Assembly (NCBI RefSeq): GCF_014235785.1
Contig: NZ_CP060137.1
Coordinates: 1,240,001-1,304,000, forward strand
Source of the DNA: Bacillus sp. PAMC26568
Lineage (GTDB): Bacteria; Bacillota; Bacilli; Bacillales; Bacillaceae
DNA: 64,000 nucleotides
Direction: 5' to 3'
Numbering within the stretch: position 1 is the stretch's first letter; each line of letters begins with the position of its first letter. A program made the translations under genes and the position numbers. Below, piece by piece: positions 1 through 8,723 of the stretch. Under the pieces are notes generated by a model. The model saw only the letters and a list, made by a program, of their open reading frames with translations. It had not been told where the DNA came from and ran no database searches.

Positions 1-1
1 C

Positions 2-124
2 TTCTTTATCATCGATATTGATATGAAAATGGATGATGTCCTGATTCCTGGAGCGATGGCAGAGCTTGAAGCCTTGGGCTGCAGTGTCAGAATTCTTGGA
101 ACATATGGCGCTTATTCCTTATAA
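2..124 (+). CDS. pheA: Prephenate dehydratase, C-terminal end (partial)
   Basis: The first 41 codons visible are an open frame ending in TAA. They read as the tail of the ACT regulatory domain of prephenate dehydratase, with the typical stretch KMDDVLIPGAMAELEALGC and the ending GTYGAYSL. The enzyme converts prephenate to phenylpyruvate in phenylalanine synthesis, and the ACT domain binds phenylalanine for feedback control. The catalytic part lies left of the window. In B. subtilis pheA also sits beside niaR, pointing towards it, as here. Identity rests on this short tail plus position. Confidence 0.85.
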   Translation, partial: FFIIDIDMKMDDVLIPGAMAELEALGCSVRILGTYGAYSL

Positions 125-130
125 ATGATA

Positions 131-157
131 CCGGCTCGCAGATTGCGAGCCGGTTTT
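131..157 (+). terminator. Intrinsic terminator of pheA
   Basis: A 9-bp perfect stem (CCGGCTCGC with GCGAGCCGG) has a 5-nt loop and is followed by TTTT. It lies just after the pheA stop. Read on the minus strand there is no T run, so it serves pheA rather than niaR. Confidence 0.85.
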
Positions 158-167
158 GCTTGTGCAT

Positions 168-713
168 TCAATCCTCCTCATCAACAAGGAATCCTGCAAT
201 CTTAAGAGCAGCGCACACTTCTTCTAATTTTTTTTCGCGGTCAGCTACTAATGTATGTAAATGCAGGCCTTCCGTCAGCTGAGATAAATAGGTTGCTTTT
301 GTTTCTTCAATTTTAGCGATGAAATCCCTTACTTCCTTCCGGTTGCTCACCATAATAGACGCCGTCAATTCACCGTAGACGGGATGTTCAACCATCACAT
401 CCTTTACGGTCACGCCGTAATCAACAATAAGATTCAGCTCTTCTGCAGCTGCGGATGGAGTGTGGCTGCTTGCGATGATACGCTTAAATGTGGGGAGCTC
501 ATCATTTTCCTGTTTCATGTAAACATAGCCCTGGCTCGTTGCCAGAATCGGTTCATTATGTGCTTTTAACAAAGAAATATCTTGAACAATTACTTGTCTG
601 CTGACATTTGTTCTCTTTGCCATTTCGCTCCCCTTAATTGGCGAATTCGATTGCTTCAGCCAATTTAATATTAATTCTCTTCGTTCATTTCCAAGAATTT
701 TACCTTCATTCAT
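168..713 (-). CDS. niaR: NAD biosynthesis repressor NiaR (YrxA)
   Basis: The 181-residue protein starts with a winged helix-turn-helix (about residues 8-65) and continues with a 3H domain (about 75-175), including the histidines in SSH, VEHPVYG and HLH that give the domain its name. NiaR is a nicotinate-responsive repressor of NAD synthesis and niacin uptake genes in Firmicutes; the 3H domain is the ligand- and metal-binding part. The start overlaps the end of nifS by 8 bp, so the two genes form a translationally coupled leftward pair. A matching palindrome lies before the divergent nadB (2050-2061). Confidence 0.92.
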   Translation of the reverse strand: MNEGKILGNERRELILNWLKQSNSPIKGSEMAKRTNVSRQVIVQDISLLKAHNEPILATSQGYVYMKQENDELPTFKRIIASSHTPSAAAEELNLIVDYGVTVKDVMVEHPVYGELTASIMVSNRKEVRDFIAKIEETKATYLSQLTEGLHLHTLVADREKKLEEVCAALKIAGFLVDEED

Positions 714-1866
714 GAAGACTTTCCGTCCTTTCAGAATATCTCTCTTTTATTGCTTTCCCGATTATCTCCGCCATTGCATCAAGGTCAGCGGCATTTGTCT
801 GTTTTCCTGTTGAAATGCGAATATACTGCAAGGCTTCATCTTTTGTCAGTCCTGTTGACAATAATGCTTTTGAAGGTGTCTGCATCCCAATTTGACAGGC
901 TGTCCCTGTTGATATAGCGACTCCGCGGCGATTGCTTTCAAGCAGCATATATTGTCCCTCAATACCGCGCACGATCAGCCCAATGATCGTTGGCAATTGA
1001 TTTTCTATATCCTTATTAATAATGTGCACGTGTTCACGATATGCTTCAAGTTTAGCAAAGAAAGCATGTTTTAAGGATTCCAGCCTGATGTTCTCCTCCT
1101 GCATGACCGTACATTGGGTTTTAGCTGCAGCAACAAATGCTGCGATGCCGGGTACATTCACTGTGCCTGCCCTAACGCCATTTTCATGTGTGCCTCCAGG
1201 TATGACTGGCTGCCAATTAACACAGGAATTTAAATAAAGACTGCCTACACCTTTAGGGCCATACACTTTATGACTGGAAAGAGAAATCGCATCCGCTTTC
1301 CATAACTCTGCTTCTATTGGTATTTTTCCGAACGACTGAACACAATCGCTATGAAAATAAATCGATTTATCATGTAATAAATGCCCGATTTCCTTCACAT
1401 TTTGGATACAGCCAATTTCAGAATTGGCATGCTGGATGGACACAAGGGCAGTTCGATTGTTTAGAGAACTCCTTATTGTATCTACATGCAGTTTACCATG
1501 TTTGTCAGGCAATAAAAAAGTAATCTCATATCCCGTATGCTCAAGGGATTTCAGATAGTTATAGATTGAAGAATGCTCCATTGCTGATGCAACGATATGA
1601 TTTTTATGCTTTGGTGAATTTTTAAGCAGCATCTCAATAGCAAGCACATTGGATTCGCTCCCTCCTCCAGTAAAATAAATACCTGAAGGATAGCCCCCAA
1701 TTAACTCTGCAAGCTGTTTGCGGCACGCTTCTAAAATCGTTCTCGCATGGTCTCCTTCATCATGCAGACTGTTGCTGTTCGCGAATGCTTGTTTTGAAGC
1801 CTGAACGAAAACATGGAGAGCTTCATCGCTGATAGGTGCTGTTGAAGCGTAATCTAAATAAATCAC
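706..1866 (-). CDS. nifS: Cysteine desulfurase NifS of the NAD locus
   Basis: This is a PLP-dependent class V aminotransferase-fold enzyme. Visible are the PLP-lysine motif SSHKVYGPKG and the catalytic cysteine in STGTACQIG. In B. subtilis this NifS supplies sulfur for the [4Fe-4S] cluster of quinolinate synthase NadA, which explains its place opposite nadBCA. A longer frame begins at a TTG at 1884, but that codon overlaps the Shine-Dalgarno AGAGGAG. The GTG at 1866, giving MIYLDYAST, is correctly spaced and chosen here. About 386 residues, normal for the family. A second desulfurase with a different role lies at 35997-37139. Confidence 0.9.
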   Translation of the reverse strand: MIYLDYASTAPISDEALHVFVQASKQAFANSNSLHDEGDHARTILEACRKQLAELIGGYPSGIYFTGGGSESNVLAIEMLLKNSPKHKNHIVASAMEHSSIYNYLKSLEHTGYEITFLLPDKHGKLHVDTIRSSLNNRTALVSIQHANSEIGCIQNVKEIGHLLHDKSIYFHSDCVQSFGKIPIEAELWKADAISLSSHKVYGPKGVGSLYLNSCVNWQPVIPGGTHENGVRAGTVNVPGIAAFVAAAKTQCTVMQEENIRLESLKHAFFAKLEAYREHVHIINKDIENQLPTIIGLIVRGIEGQYMLLESNRRGVAISTGTACQIGMQTPSKALLSTGLTKDEALQYIRISTGKQTNAADLDAMAEIIGKAIKERYSERTESLHE

Positions 1867-1888
1867 ATTCTGATCTCCTCTCAAATCA

Positions 1889-1980
1889 AAAGACTGTTTG
1901 TTGTTTTTCGTAAAAAGGCTTATCTACGTCTATCATCTGGGTTTCGTCCTTTTAGATCGGCTGAATTTTTTATAACGCGA
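1889..1980. repeat. Dispersed intergenic repeat, copy A
   Basis: This stretch between nifS and nadB shares, in the same order, the blocks TTGTTG, TTCGTAA, ACGTCTAT, GGGTTTCGT and ATAACG with 17150-17245. It has no ORF with a ribosome binding site. It is one of several intergenic copies in the window (see findings). Confidence 0.6.
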
Positions 1981-2018
1981 AAAAGGTAAAGAATCAAAAG
2001 AATCAATCAAAAAACCTC

Positions 2019-2046
2019 TTGTCATTATTTTAGTTTTGTGTAAATA
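2019..2046 (+). promoter_or_regulatory. Probable sigma-A promoter of nadBCA
   Basis: The -35-like TTGTCA (2019-2024) and -10-like TAAATA (2041-2046) are 16 bp apart. The NiaR-type palindrome lies just downstream, over the expected transcription start. Assigned by pattern only. Confidence 0.5.
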
Positions 2047-2049
2047 TAG

Positions 2050-2061
2050 GTGTCAAGACAC
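2050..2061. promoter_or_regulatory. Probable NiaR operator
   Basis: GTGTCAAGACAC is a near-perfect palindrome (GTGTC and GACAC around AA) between the nadB promoter and start codon. NiaR is known to act on nad operons through short GTGTC/GACAC-type sites, and niaR is the neighbouring gene. The assignment is inferred from motif and context. Confidence 0.6.
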
Positions 2062-2085
2062 TTGTAAAGTATAGGAGGTTTTTTT

Positions 2086-3672
2086 GTGCCTCAAGCTGAC
2101 GTTATTATTATCGGAAGCGGAATTGCGGCGCTATCTGCTGCCTTTCAGCTTCAATTTTCCAAAAAGGTAACGATTCTTTCTAAATCTAATAAATACGACA
2201 GCAATTCAATGCTTGCTCAAGGCGGCATTGCAGCAGCAATTGACACAAATGACAGCTGGCAAGGTCATTTCGAAGACACAATTGAAGCAGGGTGCCATCA
2301 TAATGATTCAAATGCGGCTGAATTGCTTGTAAAGCAAGGAGCAGAAGAAGTGCTTGCACTTATCCGGAGCGGTTTTTCTTTTGACCAGGATCCAGAAGGG
2401 AATTTGCTTTTGGGTCAGGAAGGTGCACACAGATTCAGCAGGATTTTGCATGCAGGAGGAGATGCAACGGGTAAAGCGGTTATTCACTTTTTACTCTCTC
2501 AGCTAAATCATAATGTAGAGATTATTGAAGATGAAATGGCACTGGATCTCATCATTTCTGATGGAATATGCAAAGGTGTGTACACGAGAAATTCGACTGG
2601 TGACATTCAAACCCATTTGGCACAGCAAACGGTTCTTGCTGCAGGCGGCTGCGGCGGTCTTTACTTGCATACTTCCAATTCTAACGCAATAACGGGTGAC
2701 GGACTGGCGATGGCATTTCGTGCTGGAGCGATCCTGACAGATATGGAATTTACTCAGTTTCATCCAACCATGCTGCTGATTGACGGGGAATGTGTAGGCC
2801 TTATTTCAGAGGCTGTCAGAGGAGAAGGAGCCTTTCTTCAAAATGCGGATGGGGATGCCTTTATGGAAGGGGTGCATGCATTTGGAGATCTTGCACCTAG
2901 AGACATTGTCGCAAGAACGATCTTTTCTCAAATGAAAAATGGCCATCGTGTCTTCATTAATATTACGTCCATTCAGAACTTTGAAAGCCGCTTTCCTACG
3001 ATTTCAGCCATGTGCAAAAAGCATGGTGTTTGTTTAAAAGAAGGTTTGATTCCTGTATCACCAGGTATGCATTTTTTAATGGGCGGCATTAAAACAGATC
3101 TTGTTGGAAAAACCTCCATCAGACATTTATTCGCCATTGGAGAAGCAGCTTGTACTGGCGTACATGGAGCCAATCGGCTTGCAAGCAATTCCTTATTGGA
3201 GGGATTGGTATTCGGCAGCCGTCTTGGAATCCACATTTTACATTCTTCTGATTTTGCAGTTACTGAACATGAAGAATTGTCAGGTCGATTTAGCACATCA
3301 GAATTCATCCTGCCTTCGAAGCTAGAAATACAATGGATGATGACGAACTATGCTGCCATTGAACGTTCTGAAGCAGGGCTGATCCATATAAAATGCTGGT
3401 TTGAGAAATTTTTACAGCCTATCTCTTTTTGGGACATTAATGTGAATGATTTCACAAAATCTGAGGTTGAAAAAATAAATATGATGACCGCTGGCTGGCT
3501 TATTGTCATCTCTGCATTAAGAAGAAAGGAAAGCAGGGGAGGCCATTTTCGTACAGATTATCCTCATAAAGATGACAGGCAATGGCTCAAGAAGAAAATC
3601 CTGCTTTCTAAAGATGATATCCAGTCTAATTTACAGAATCGTTCAGGGGTGATGGAAATTGAATACACTTAA
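2086..3672 (+). CDS. nadB: L-aspartate oxidase NadB
   Basis: This flavoenzyme oxidises L-aspartate to iminoaspartate, the first step of de novo NAD synthesis. The 528-residue protein has the N-terminal dinucleotide motif VIIIGSGIAAL, LAQGGIAAA, the active-site segments HPTMLL and PRDIVAR, and the flavin-contact segment GVHGANRLASNSLLEGLVFG. Length is normal. It starts at a GTG after the strong site TAGGAGG. Its end overlaps nadC by 14 bp, so the nadB-nadC-nadA order is one operon. Confidence 0.97.
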   Translation: MPQADVIIIGSGIAALSAAFQLQFSKKVTILSKSNKYDSNSMLAQGGIAAAIDTNDSWQGHFEDTIEAGCHHNDSNAAELLVKQGAEEVLALIRSGFSFDQDPEGNLLLGQEGAHRFSRILHAGGDATGKAVIHFLLSQLNHNVEIIEDEMALDLIISDGICKGVYTRNSTGDIQTHLAQQTVLAAGGCGGLYLHTSNSNAITGDGLAMAFRAGAILTDMEFTQFHPTMLLIDGECVGLISEAVRGEGAFLQNADGDAFMEGVHAFGDLAPRDIVARTIFSQMKNGHRVFINITSIQNFESRFPTISAMCKKHGVCLKEGLIPVSPGMHFLMGGIKTDLVGKTSIRHLFAIGEAACTGVHGANRLASNSLLEGLVFGSRLGIHILHSSDFAVTEHEELSGRFSTSEFILPSKLEIQWMMTNYAAIERSEAGLIHIKCWFEKFLQPISFWDINVNDFTKSEVEKINMMTAGWLIVISALRRKESRGGHFRTDYPHKDDRQWLKKKILLSKDDIQSNLQNRSGVMEIEYT

Positions 3673-4489
3673 ACTTAAAGAACAGCTCCAGTCCTTTTTT
3701 ATTGAAGACATTGGAGATCATGACGCGACTAGCTCATTCGTCTTTTCAGATGAACAATATGGAAGAGCGATTATTACAGCAAAAGAAGACGGGATCTTTG
3801 CTGGTGCTGATATTGTCAGAACCGGGTATGGCATTCTAGATCAGCGTGTAACGGTTAAGCTGTTGAAGCAAGATGGTGATCAGATATGCAAAGGTGAAAA
3901 TACAGCTATCATTGAAGGGCCGATTTCTTCGCTTTTGACAGGGGAAAGGGTTGTATTAAACTTACTGCAGCGCATGAGCGGAATTGCAACTTTAACCAAT
4001 CAGGCAGTTATATGCCTCAATTCATCTCATACAAAAATTTGTGATACCCGCAAAACAACACCAGGGCTGAGAATGATTGAGAAATATGCAGTTCGGTGCG
4101 GAGGCGGGTTCAACCACAGATTTGGCTTATACGACGGTATCATGCTGAAAGATAATCACATCGCAAGCTGCGGCTCGATTTTTGATGCAGTGAGAAAAGT
4201 TCGCGAACAGGCTGGGCATATGATCAAAGTTGAGGTTGAAATTGAATCCGAGGAACAGCTGCTGGAAGCTATCGAAGCAAAAGCAGACATTATTATGTTT
4301 GATAATCGGACACCTGAAGAAACTGCAGCTTTTGTGCGCCTTACACCGGGGTCCATTATTACTGAAGCCTCTGGAGGAATCACACTTCAAAATCTGGCTC
4401 AGTACCGCGATACAGGTGTGGATTTTATTTCACTCGGAATGCTGACTCATTCTGTGAAATCACTTGATCTTAGCATGAATGTTGAATAA
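3659..4489 (+). CDS. nadC: Nicotinate-nucleotide pyrophosphorylase NadC
   Basis: Quinolinate phosphoribosyltransferase joins quinolinate and PRPP to give nicotinate mononucleotide, CO2 and pyrophosphate. The 276-residue protein shows the characteristic run DTRKTTPGLRMIEKYAV followed by the GGGFNHRFGL and MLKDNHI motifs that hold the phosphoribosyl and quinolinate groups. The start is a TTG inside the end of nadB, preceded by AGGGGTG, which suggests translational coupling. It ends 12 bp before nadA. Confidence 0.96.
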   Translation: MNTLKLKEQLQSFFIEDIGDHDATSSFVFSDEQYGRAIITAKEDGIFAGADIVRTGYGILDQRVTVKLLKQDGDQICKGENTAIIEGPISSLLTGERVVLNLLQRMSGIATLTNQAVICLNSSHTKICDTRKTTPGLRMIEKYAVRCGGGFNHRFGLYDGIMLKDNHIASCGSIFDAVRKVREQAGHMIKVEVEIESEEQLLEAIEAKADIIMFDNRTPEETAAFVRLTPGSIITEASGGITLQNLAQYRDTGVDFISLGMLTHSVKSLDLSMNVE

Positions 4490-4501
4490 GGAGGATAATA
4501 G

Positions 4502-5611
4502 ATGAACGTATTAGAGATGCTTCAATTTGAAACAAATGAAAAAATGCCCCCTCATTATAAAGAGCTGCCAGAGGAAGTAATGATAGAGAGAGTAAAAAAG
4601 ATAAAAGAAAAATTTGGAAAACGCCTGCTGATTCCGGGCCATCATTATCAAAAAGATGAGGTTGTGCAATTTGCAGATGTTACAGGAGATTCACTGCAAT
4701 TGGCTCAGGCGGCGGCCGTTAATAAAGAAGCAGAATTTATCGTCTTTTGCGGCGTGCATTTCATGGCTGAAACAGCTGACATGCTGACAACCGGTCAGCA
4801 AAAGGTAATCCTGCCTGATATGAGAGCAGGCTGTTCCATGGCGGATATGGCTGATATTGAACAGACAGAACGGGCATGGACAAAACTGCAGCAGATGTTT
4901 GGGGATACCATTTTGCCATTAACATATGTTAACTCAACAGCAGCTATTAAAGCTTTTGTTGGAAAAAATGGCGGTGCTACTGTTACCTCCTCAAATGCAG
5001 AGAAAATGCTGCACTGGTCATTTGAACAAAAACAGAGGATACTATTTTTGCCAGATCAGCACTTAGGACGGAATACTGCTTTTAATTTAGGGGTACCTCT
5101 TGAAAAAATGGGGATTTGGAATCCAATCACAAACGAACTGGAATATGATGGGGATCCGGAAGATATAATTGTTATTTTGTGGAAAGGCCATTGTTCTGTT
5201 CACGAAAAGTTCACTGTAGAGAATGTAGAACATTTGCGGAAAACGAAGCCTGACATGAAAATCATCGTGCATCCTGAATGCAGTCGGGAAGTTGTTGCTG
5301 TCAGTGATTTGGCTGGTTCTACAAAGTATATTATTGATGCTATTGAAGCTGCAGAAGCTGGAAGCAAATGGGCGATTGGGACCGAGATGAATCTGGTGAA
5401 ACGGATCATTGAACAGAATCCTGACAAAGAAATTGTCTCGCTCAATCCATTTATGTGCCCATGCTTAACGATGAATCGAATCGATCTCCCTCATTTATTA
5501 TGGGCGCTTGAAGGTCTTGAAGAAGGCAAAATAATTAATCCAATAAAAGTTGATCCCGAAACAACAGCACAAGCTGTTTTGGCACTGGATAGAATGCTTG
5601 CAAACGTATAA
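4502..5611 (+). CDS. nadA: Quinolinate synthase NadA
   Basis: NadA condenses iminoaspartate with dihydroxyacetone phosphate to quinolinate. It is an oxygen-sensitive [4Fe-4S] enzyme. The 369-residue length matches the long Bacillus form. Candidate cluster cysteines are seen in RAGCSMAD (about 111), KGHCSVHE (about 230) and MCPCLTMN (about 320). The ATG follows AGGAGG at good spacing. It is the last gene of the nad operon, and NifS from the opposite operon probably provides its sulfur. Confidence 0.97.
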   Translation: MNVLEMLQFETNEKMPPHYKELPEEVMIERVKKIKEKFGKRLLIPGHHYQKDEVVQFADVTGDSLQLAQAAAVNKEAEFIVFCGVHFMAETADMLTTGQQKVILPDMRAGCSMADMADIEQTERAWTKLQQMFGDTILPLTYVNSTAAIKAFVGKNGGATVTSSNAEKMLHWSFEQKQRILFLPDQHLGRNTAFNLGVPLEKMGIWNPITNELEYDGDPEDIIVILWKGHCSVHEKFTVENVEHLRKTKPDMKIIVHPECSREVVAVSDLAGSTKYIIDAIEAAEAGSKWAIGTEMNLVKRIIEQNPDKEIVSLNPFMCPCLTMNRIDLPHLLWALEGLEEGKIINPIKVDPETTAQAVLALDRMLANV

Positions 5612-5698
5612 GGCTGAACTGACAAAATAAGATGAATCAAGTAATATTCTTGCTTGCTTTGATCTTATGTTTGTCAGTTTTTTTATTAGCCATTAAAC

Positions 5699-5725
5699 AT
5701 ATATTTGTCTTCTTAAGCATAAGTT
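5699..5725 (+). promoter_or_regulatory. Possible sigma-E type promoter of safA
   Basis: ATATATT and CATAAGTT lie 12 bp apart upstream of safA and resemble a mother-cell sigma-E promoter (ATATT and CATACAAT). Spacing and the -10 are imperfect. It is proposed mainly because safA is a sigma-E gene in B. subtilis. Confidence 0.25.
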
Positions 5726-5797
5726 GTGATGAAGAAGAATGGCATAATTGCCTGCTAATCATATGCGATAAAGTTTCAAGCATAGGAGGGGGAAAAG

Positions 5798-7402
5798 TTG
5801 AAAATCCACATTGTTCAAAAAGGCGATACGCTTTGGAAAATTGCCAAAAAATATGGAGTAGATTTTGAAGAATTGAAAAAAATGAACTCTCAACTAAGCA
5901 ACCCTGATTTAATCATGCCAGGAATGAAGATAAAAGTCCCAAGTGGCGGAGTTCCTGTGAAAAATGAGACAAAGCTCAATTTCTCTGGTAAAAAGGAAAT
6001 GCCGAAATCAGAGCATCCTTTTGCTAAAGAAAAGCCGAAACAGGTGATGGAAGTTGCAGACACGAAACCTAAAGAAGTTCCGAAGGAGAAACCATCTGTT
6101 CCATACGTACCCCCGGTTCCAAATATTAAGCAGCCAGTATATCCAGAGCTCGACATTAATAACTATTATATGCTGAATATGGCGATGATGCCGCAGGCTC
6201 CACAGCCGCAGCTTCCGCCTAAGCCATCAAATGTGCTGCCGGAAATGATGAAACCCGTAGAAAAACCAATGGAAAAGATGAAGGAAAAACCGATTGAAAA
6301 GCCGAAAGAAAAACCAGTTGAAAAGCAGAAATTTGTTTCACCTGCTAATAAAGAGGAGGCATTACAGCACATGGAGAATAAGCCAAACATGCCGCAGCAA
6401 GGTGTACAAGGAGCGTTCCAAGGATCTCTTCCTTTCCCAGGGCAAGCGCCGTACCAAAATGGAAATGAGGTTGCAGGTGCCGAGGATCAAGGTCCTGGGT
6501 GGCAGGGTCAGGACGACTGTTATCCTGTTTCTCCTGTAATGCCAGGTCCTGGATTTGGCTATCCGCAACAGCCATGGGGTATGCCGGCTCCATATGGTGT
6601 TATGCCAGGAATGCAGGGAATGCCGCAGCAGCCCTTTCAGCAAATGCCTTTTGATGATGATGACGATGATGAAGTAATGGGAGCTTATATGCCCCAGCAG
6701 ATGCCATATGGCGGACAGCAAGGCTTTGGAGGTCCGGGCTATGGAGGTCCGGGATTCGGTGGACCAGGATATGGCGGACCTGGATTTGGAGGCGGCCCTG
6801 GGTTTGGTTTTCCCGGATATGGCTATCCACCGGGATGCTTCCCAATGTCTCCTCCAATGCCAGGCCCCGGGTTCTACCCTCAAGTGCAAGGTGCTTATGC
6901 AGGGTGGCCAAATATGCCGCAAGGAGTAGCAGGAGCGATGGACCCGGGAATGGAAAATCAGCAGCCTGGATTAAGTCCTGTCATGCACCATAAAAAAGAT
7001 TGCGGATGCGGAGGGCCTGAACCTGGATTTGGCCCAGGATTTCCTCAGCAGGGCCCAGGATTTATGGGACCTGGGTTCGGAGCACAGCCATTCCAAGGCG
7101 GCGGAATGGGAATGAATGGGCAGCCATTTGATCAAGGCGGTCAATATGGAGGAATGCCAGGTCAGCAATTTGGTCAGGGAGGTCAGTATGGCGGGATGCC
7201 AGGTCAGCAATTTGGTCAGAGTGGCCAATATGGAGGAATGCCAGGTCAGCAATTTGGTCAGGAAGGTCAGTATGGCGGGATGCCAGGTCAGCAATTTGGT
7301 CAGGGTGGCCAATATGGAGGAATGCCAGGTCAGTTTGGGGGCCAGCCTCAAGGAGGCCAGTTTGAAATGCCGCGGTTTGATGAAGAAGACGATGACGATT
7401 GA
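5798..7402 (+). CDS. safA: Spore coat morphogenetic protein SafA
   Basis: The N-terminal 50 residues form a LysM domain (HIVQKGDTLWKIAKKYGV ... PGMKIKVPSG) that targets the cortex. The rest is a long low-complexity region: a Pro/Lys/Glu stretch (about 60-190), Gly/Pro/Met-rich segments, a DDDDDDDE acidic patch, a short KKDCGCGG cysteine cluster, and a C-terminal run of about five QYGGMPGQQFGQ-like repeats ending in EEDDDD. SafA organises inner coat assembly at the cortex-coat interface with SpoVID. At 534 residues it is longer than the B. subtilis protein (about 387 from memory), the extra length being repeats. The start is TTG after AGGAGGGGG. Confidence 0.88.
   Translation: MKIHIVQKGDTLWKIAKKYGVDFEELKKMNSQLSNPDLIMPGMKIKVPSGGVPVKNETKLNFSGKKEMPKSEHPFAKEKPKQVMEVADTKPKEVPKEKPSVPYVPPVPNIKQPVYPELDINNYYMLNMAMMPQAPQPQLPPKPSNVLPEMMKPVEKPMEKMKEKPIEKPKEKPVEKQKFVSPANKEEALQHMENKPNMPQQGVQGAFQGSLPFPGQAPYQNGNEVAGAEDQGPGWQGQDDCYPVSPVMPGPGFGYPQQPWGMPAPYGVMPGMQGMPQQPFQQMPFDDDDDDEVMGAYMPQQMPYGGQQGFGGPGYGGPGFGGPGYGGPGFGGGPGFGFPGYGYPPGCFPMSPPMPGPGFYPQVQGAYAGWPNMPQGVAGAMDPGMENQQPGLSPVMHHKKDCGCGGPEPGFGPGFPQQGPGFMGPGFGAQPFQGGGMGMNGQPFDQGGQYGGMPGQQFGQGGQYGGMPGQQFGQSGQYGGMPGQQFGQEGQYGGMPGQQFGQGGQYGGMPGQFGGQPQGGQFEMPRFDEEDDDD
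7138..7345 (+). repeat. 42-bp tandem repeats inside safA
   Basis: About five in-frame 42-bp units encode QYGGMPGQQFGQxG. Odd units carry CAATATGGAGGAATG and even units CAGTATGGCGGGATG, so the array looks like repeated copies of an 84-bp dimer. Confidence 0.9.
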
Positions 7403-7412
7403 GAGAAGCGGT

Positions 7413-7446
7413 AAGAGACGAGGCAGGCTGTTCGTCTCTTTTTTAT
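7413..7446 (+). terminator. Intrinsic terminator of safA
   Basis: Stem AAGAGACGA / TCGTCTCTT with a 10-nt loop, continuing into a run of T. Confidence 0.8.
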
Positions 7447-7782
7447 TGGTTCTTTTCGTAAACATTGTTGCTTAAGCTAGTAAGTGAAAAATCGAGTTTT
7501 GGATTTTTTACAGTATTTACGGGATTCAGCATATTTGTGTATATTGAAACTAGAGGAAAATAGCACGACCGAGAACTTTGGGAGTGTGAAACAACTAAAC
7601 GCAAAACAACACTAAATGCGAACAGCTTTTTTATTAAAAAAAGAAATATTCAATTTCTCTTATTTAGTCTGTCCATTATTTTAAGAACTTACCGTTAACT
7701 AACAGATATATTGCTCCCCTGAACGTGCAACCTATACAAGAGCGGAACTTGCTCGCAATAGGAAAATCAGGGGGTTTTTATA
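7447..7782. other. Intergenic region safA to coxA-like gene
   Basis: About 340 bp without a convincing gene. It contains a short copy of the dispersed repeat family (7449-7473) and, near the end, the arms CCCCTGA (7716-7722) and TCAGGGG (7767-7773) that can pair; the right arm is the ribosome binding site of the next gene. No clear promoter was recognised. Confidence 0.5.
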
Positions 7783-8511
7783 TTGAGGAATAAAGTTTCT
7801 GCATTTGCAGCGATTGCATTAGTAACTGCAGGCCTTGCGGGCTGCAATAACAATGCCAATGAAGGTGCGCTTGATACCAGATATGACGACTCAGCAAGAC
7901 CAATTGGTTATTATTCAGATGAACACCGCAACAACAATGATAATGGTGTTGACAACGATGGTCCTCTAACAGAAATGATGGAAGGGGACATGAATGATAA
8001 CTACTTCACGAACGTGAATAACCGTGATGATGCGTTTCATAATGGCAGAATGGACAATCCGACTGCTCCTCTTTCAAACGAAGATGGCATGCTTGAAAAG
8101 GATAATCGGTTCAGCAGATCTGATGAGAATTATCACGGTCAGGCAAGAAAAGTGAACTATTATAATGACCAAGAAGAATCACTGGCGAAAAAAGTTTCTG
8201 AAAAAGCTTCTGACGTCAAAAACGTTGATGATGTTCGTACGATTGTAAATGGAGATCAACTGCTTGTAGCCATTGATACGGATGATAAAAACGACAAAAA
8301 CGTTAAAAATGCAGTTTTAAATGCTGTAAAACCGTTAGCTAAAGGTAAAGAAGTTCAAGTTGTCACGGATGAAGGCACATTTACACGTGTAAGAACTATT
8401 AATGACAACATTGAGAACGGCCAGCCGAAAAAAACAATTGATACCGATATCAGAGACCTTTTTGATGATATGGGCAATATCATGAGAGAGCCATTTCAGC
8501 AGGCAAGATAA
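7783..8511 (+). CDS. coxA: YhcN/YlaJ-family sporulation lipoprotein, probable CoxA
   Basis: The protein begins with a lipoprotein signal peptide ending in the lipobox LAGC (cleavage before Cys21). An Asn/Asp-rich linker follows, then a YhcN/YlaJ-type domain of about 100 residues (KKVSEKASDVKNVDDVRTIV ... VVTDEGTF). B. subtilis has the cortex protein CoxA (YrbB) of this family immediately after safA, so position supports the name; the exact biochemical role is not established. It starts at a TTG, eight bases after CAGGGGG, which can be occluded by a hairpin. 242 residues. Confidence 0.75.
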   Translation: MRNKVSAFAAIALVTAGLAGCNNNANEGALDTRYDDSARPIGYYSDEHRNNNDNGVDNDGPLTEMMEGDMNDNYFTNVNNRDDAFHNGRMDNPTAPLSNEDGMLEKDNRFSRSDENYHGQARKVNYYNDQEESLAKKVSEKASDVKNVDDVRTIVNGDQLLVAIDTDDKNDKNVKNAVLNAVKPLAKGKEVQVVTDEGTFTRVRTINDNIENGQPKKTIDTDIRDLFDDMGNIMREPFQQAR

Positions 8512-8516
8512 CTGAA

Positions 8517-8541
8517 AACAGGGGGAGACCCCTGTTTTTTG
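8517..8541 (+). terminator. Intrinsic terminator of coxA-like gene
   Basis: AACAGGGG / CCCCTGTT with a GAGA tetraloop, followed by T residues. Confidence 0.9.
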
Positions 8542-8723
8542 ATGGTTAAGTAATCAGTATGAAGTTTCAAATAAAAACAGGAAAACAAGTACTTTAAAAC
8601 AAAAATCATGAGTGGTTAAAACTTCTAAATTTGGTCAAACTAGAAATGACGAATAGAAGTTTTTTCTTTTATAGGAAATTATAAAAGTCATTAGGTTGTG
8701 GATAATGAAAAAAAGTTATCTGC

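Noticed and set aside
706..1866. NifS as part of a general Isc/Suf system
   Set aside because: Its coupling to niaR and divergence from nadBCA place it in NAD synthesis; the general or tRNA-linked desulfurase is at 35997-37139.
5632..5868. A 78-codon hydrophobic frame between nadA and safA
   Set aside because: No ribosome binding site, and it overlaps the first 71 bases of safA in another frame; the upstream part is more likely the safA promoter region.
6345..6922. Several long antisense frames inside safA
   Set aside because: Low-complexity Gly/Pro/Gln codons leave the other frames open; SafA has the domain, ribosome binding site and position.
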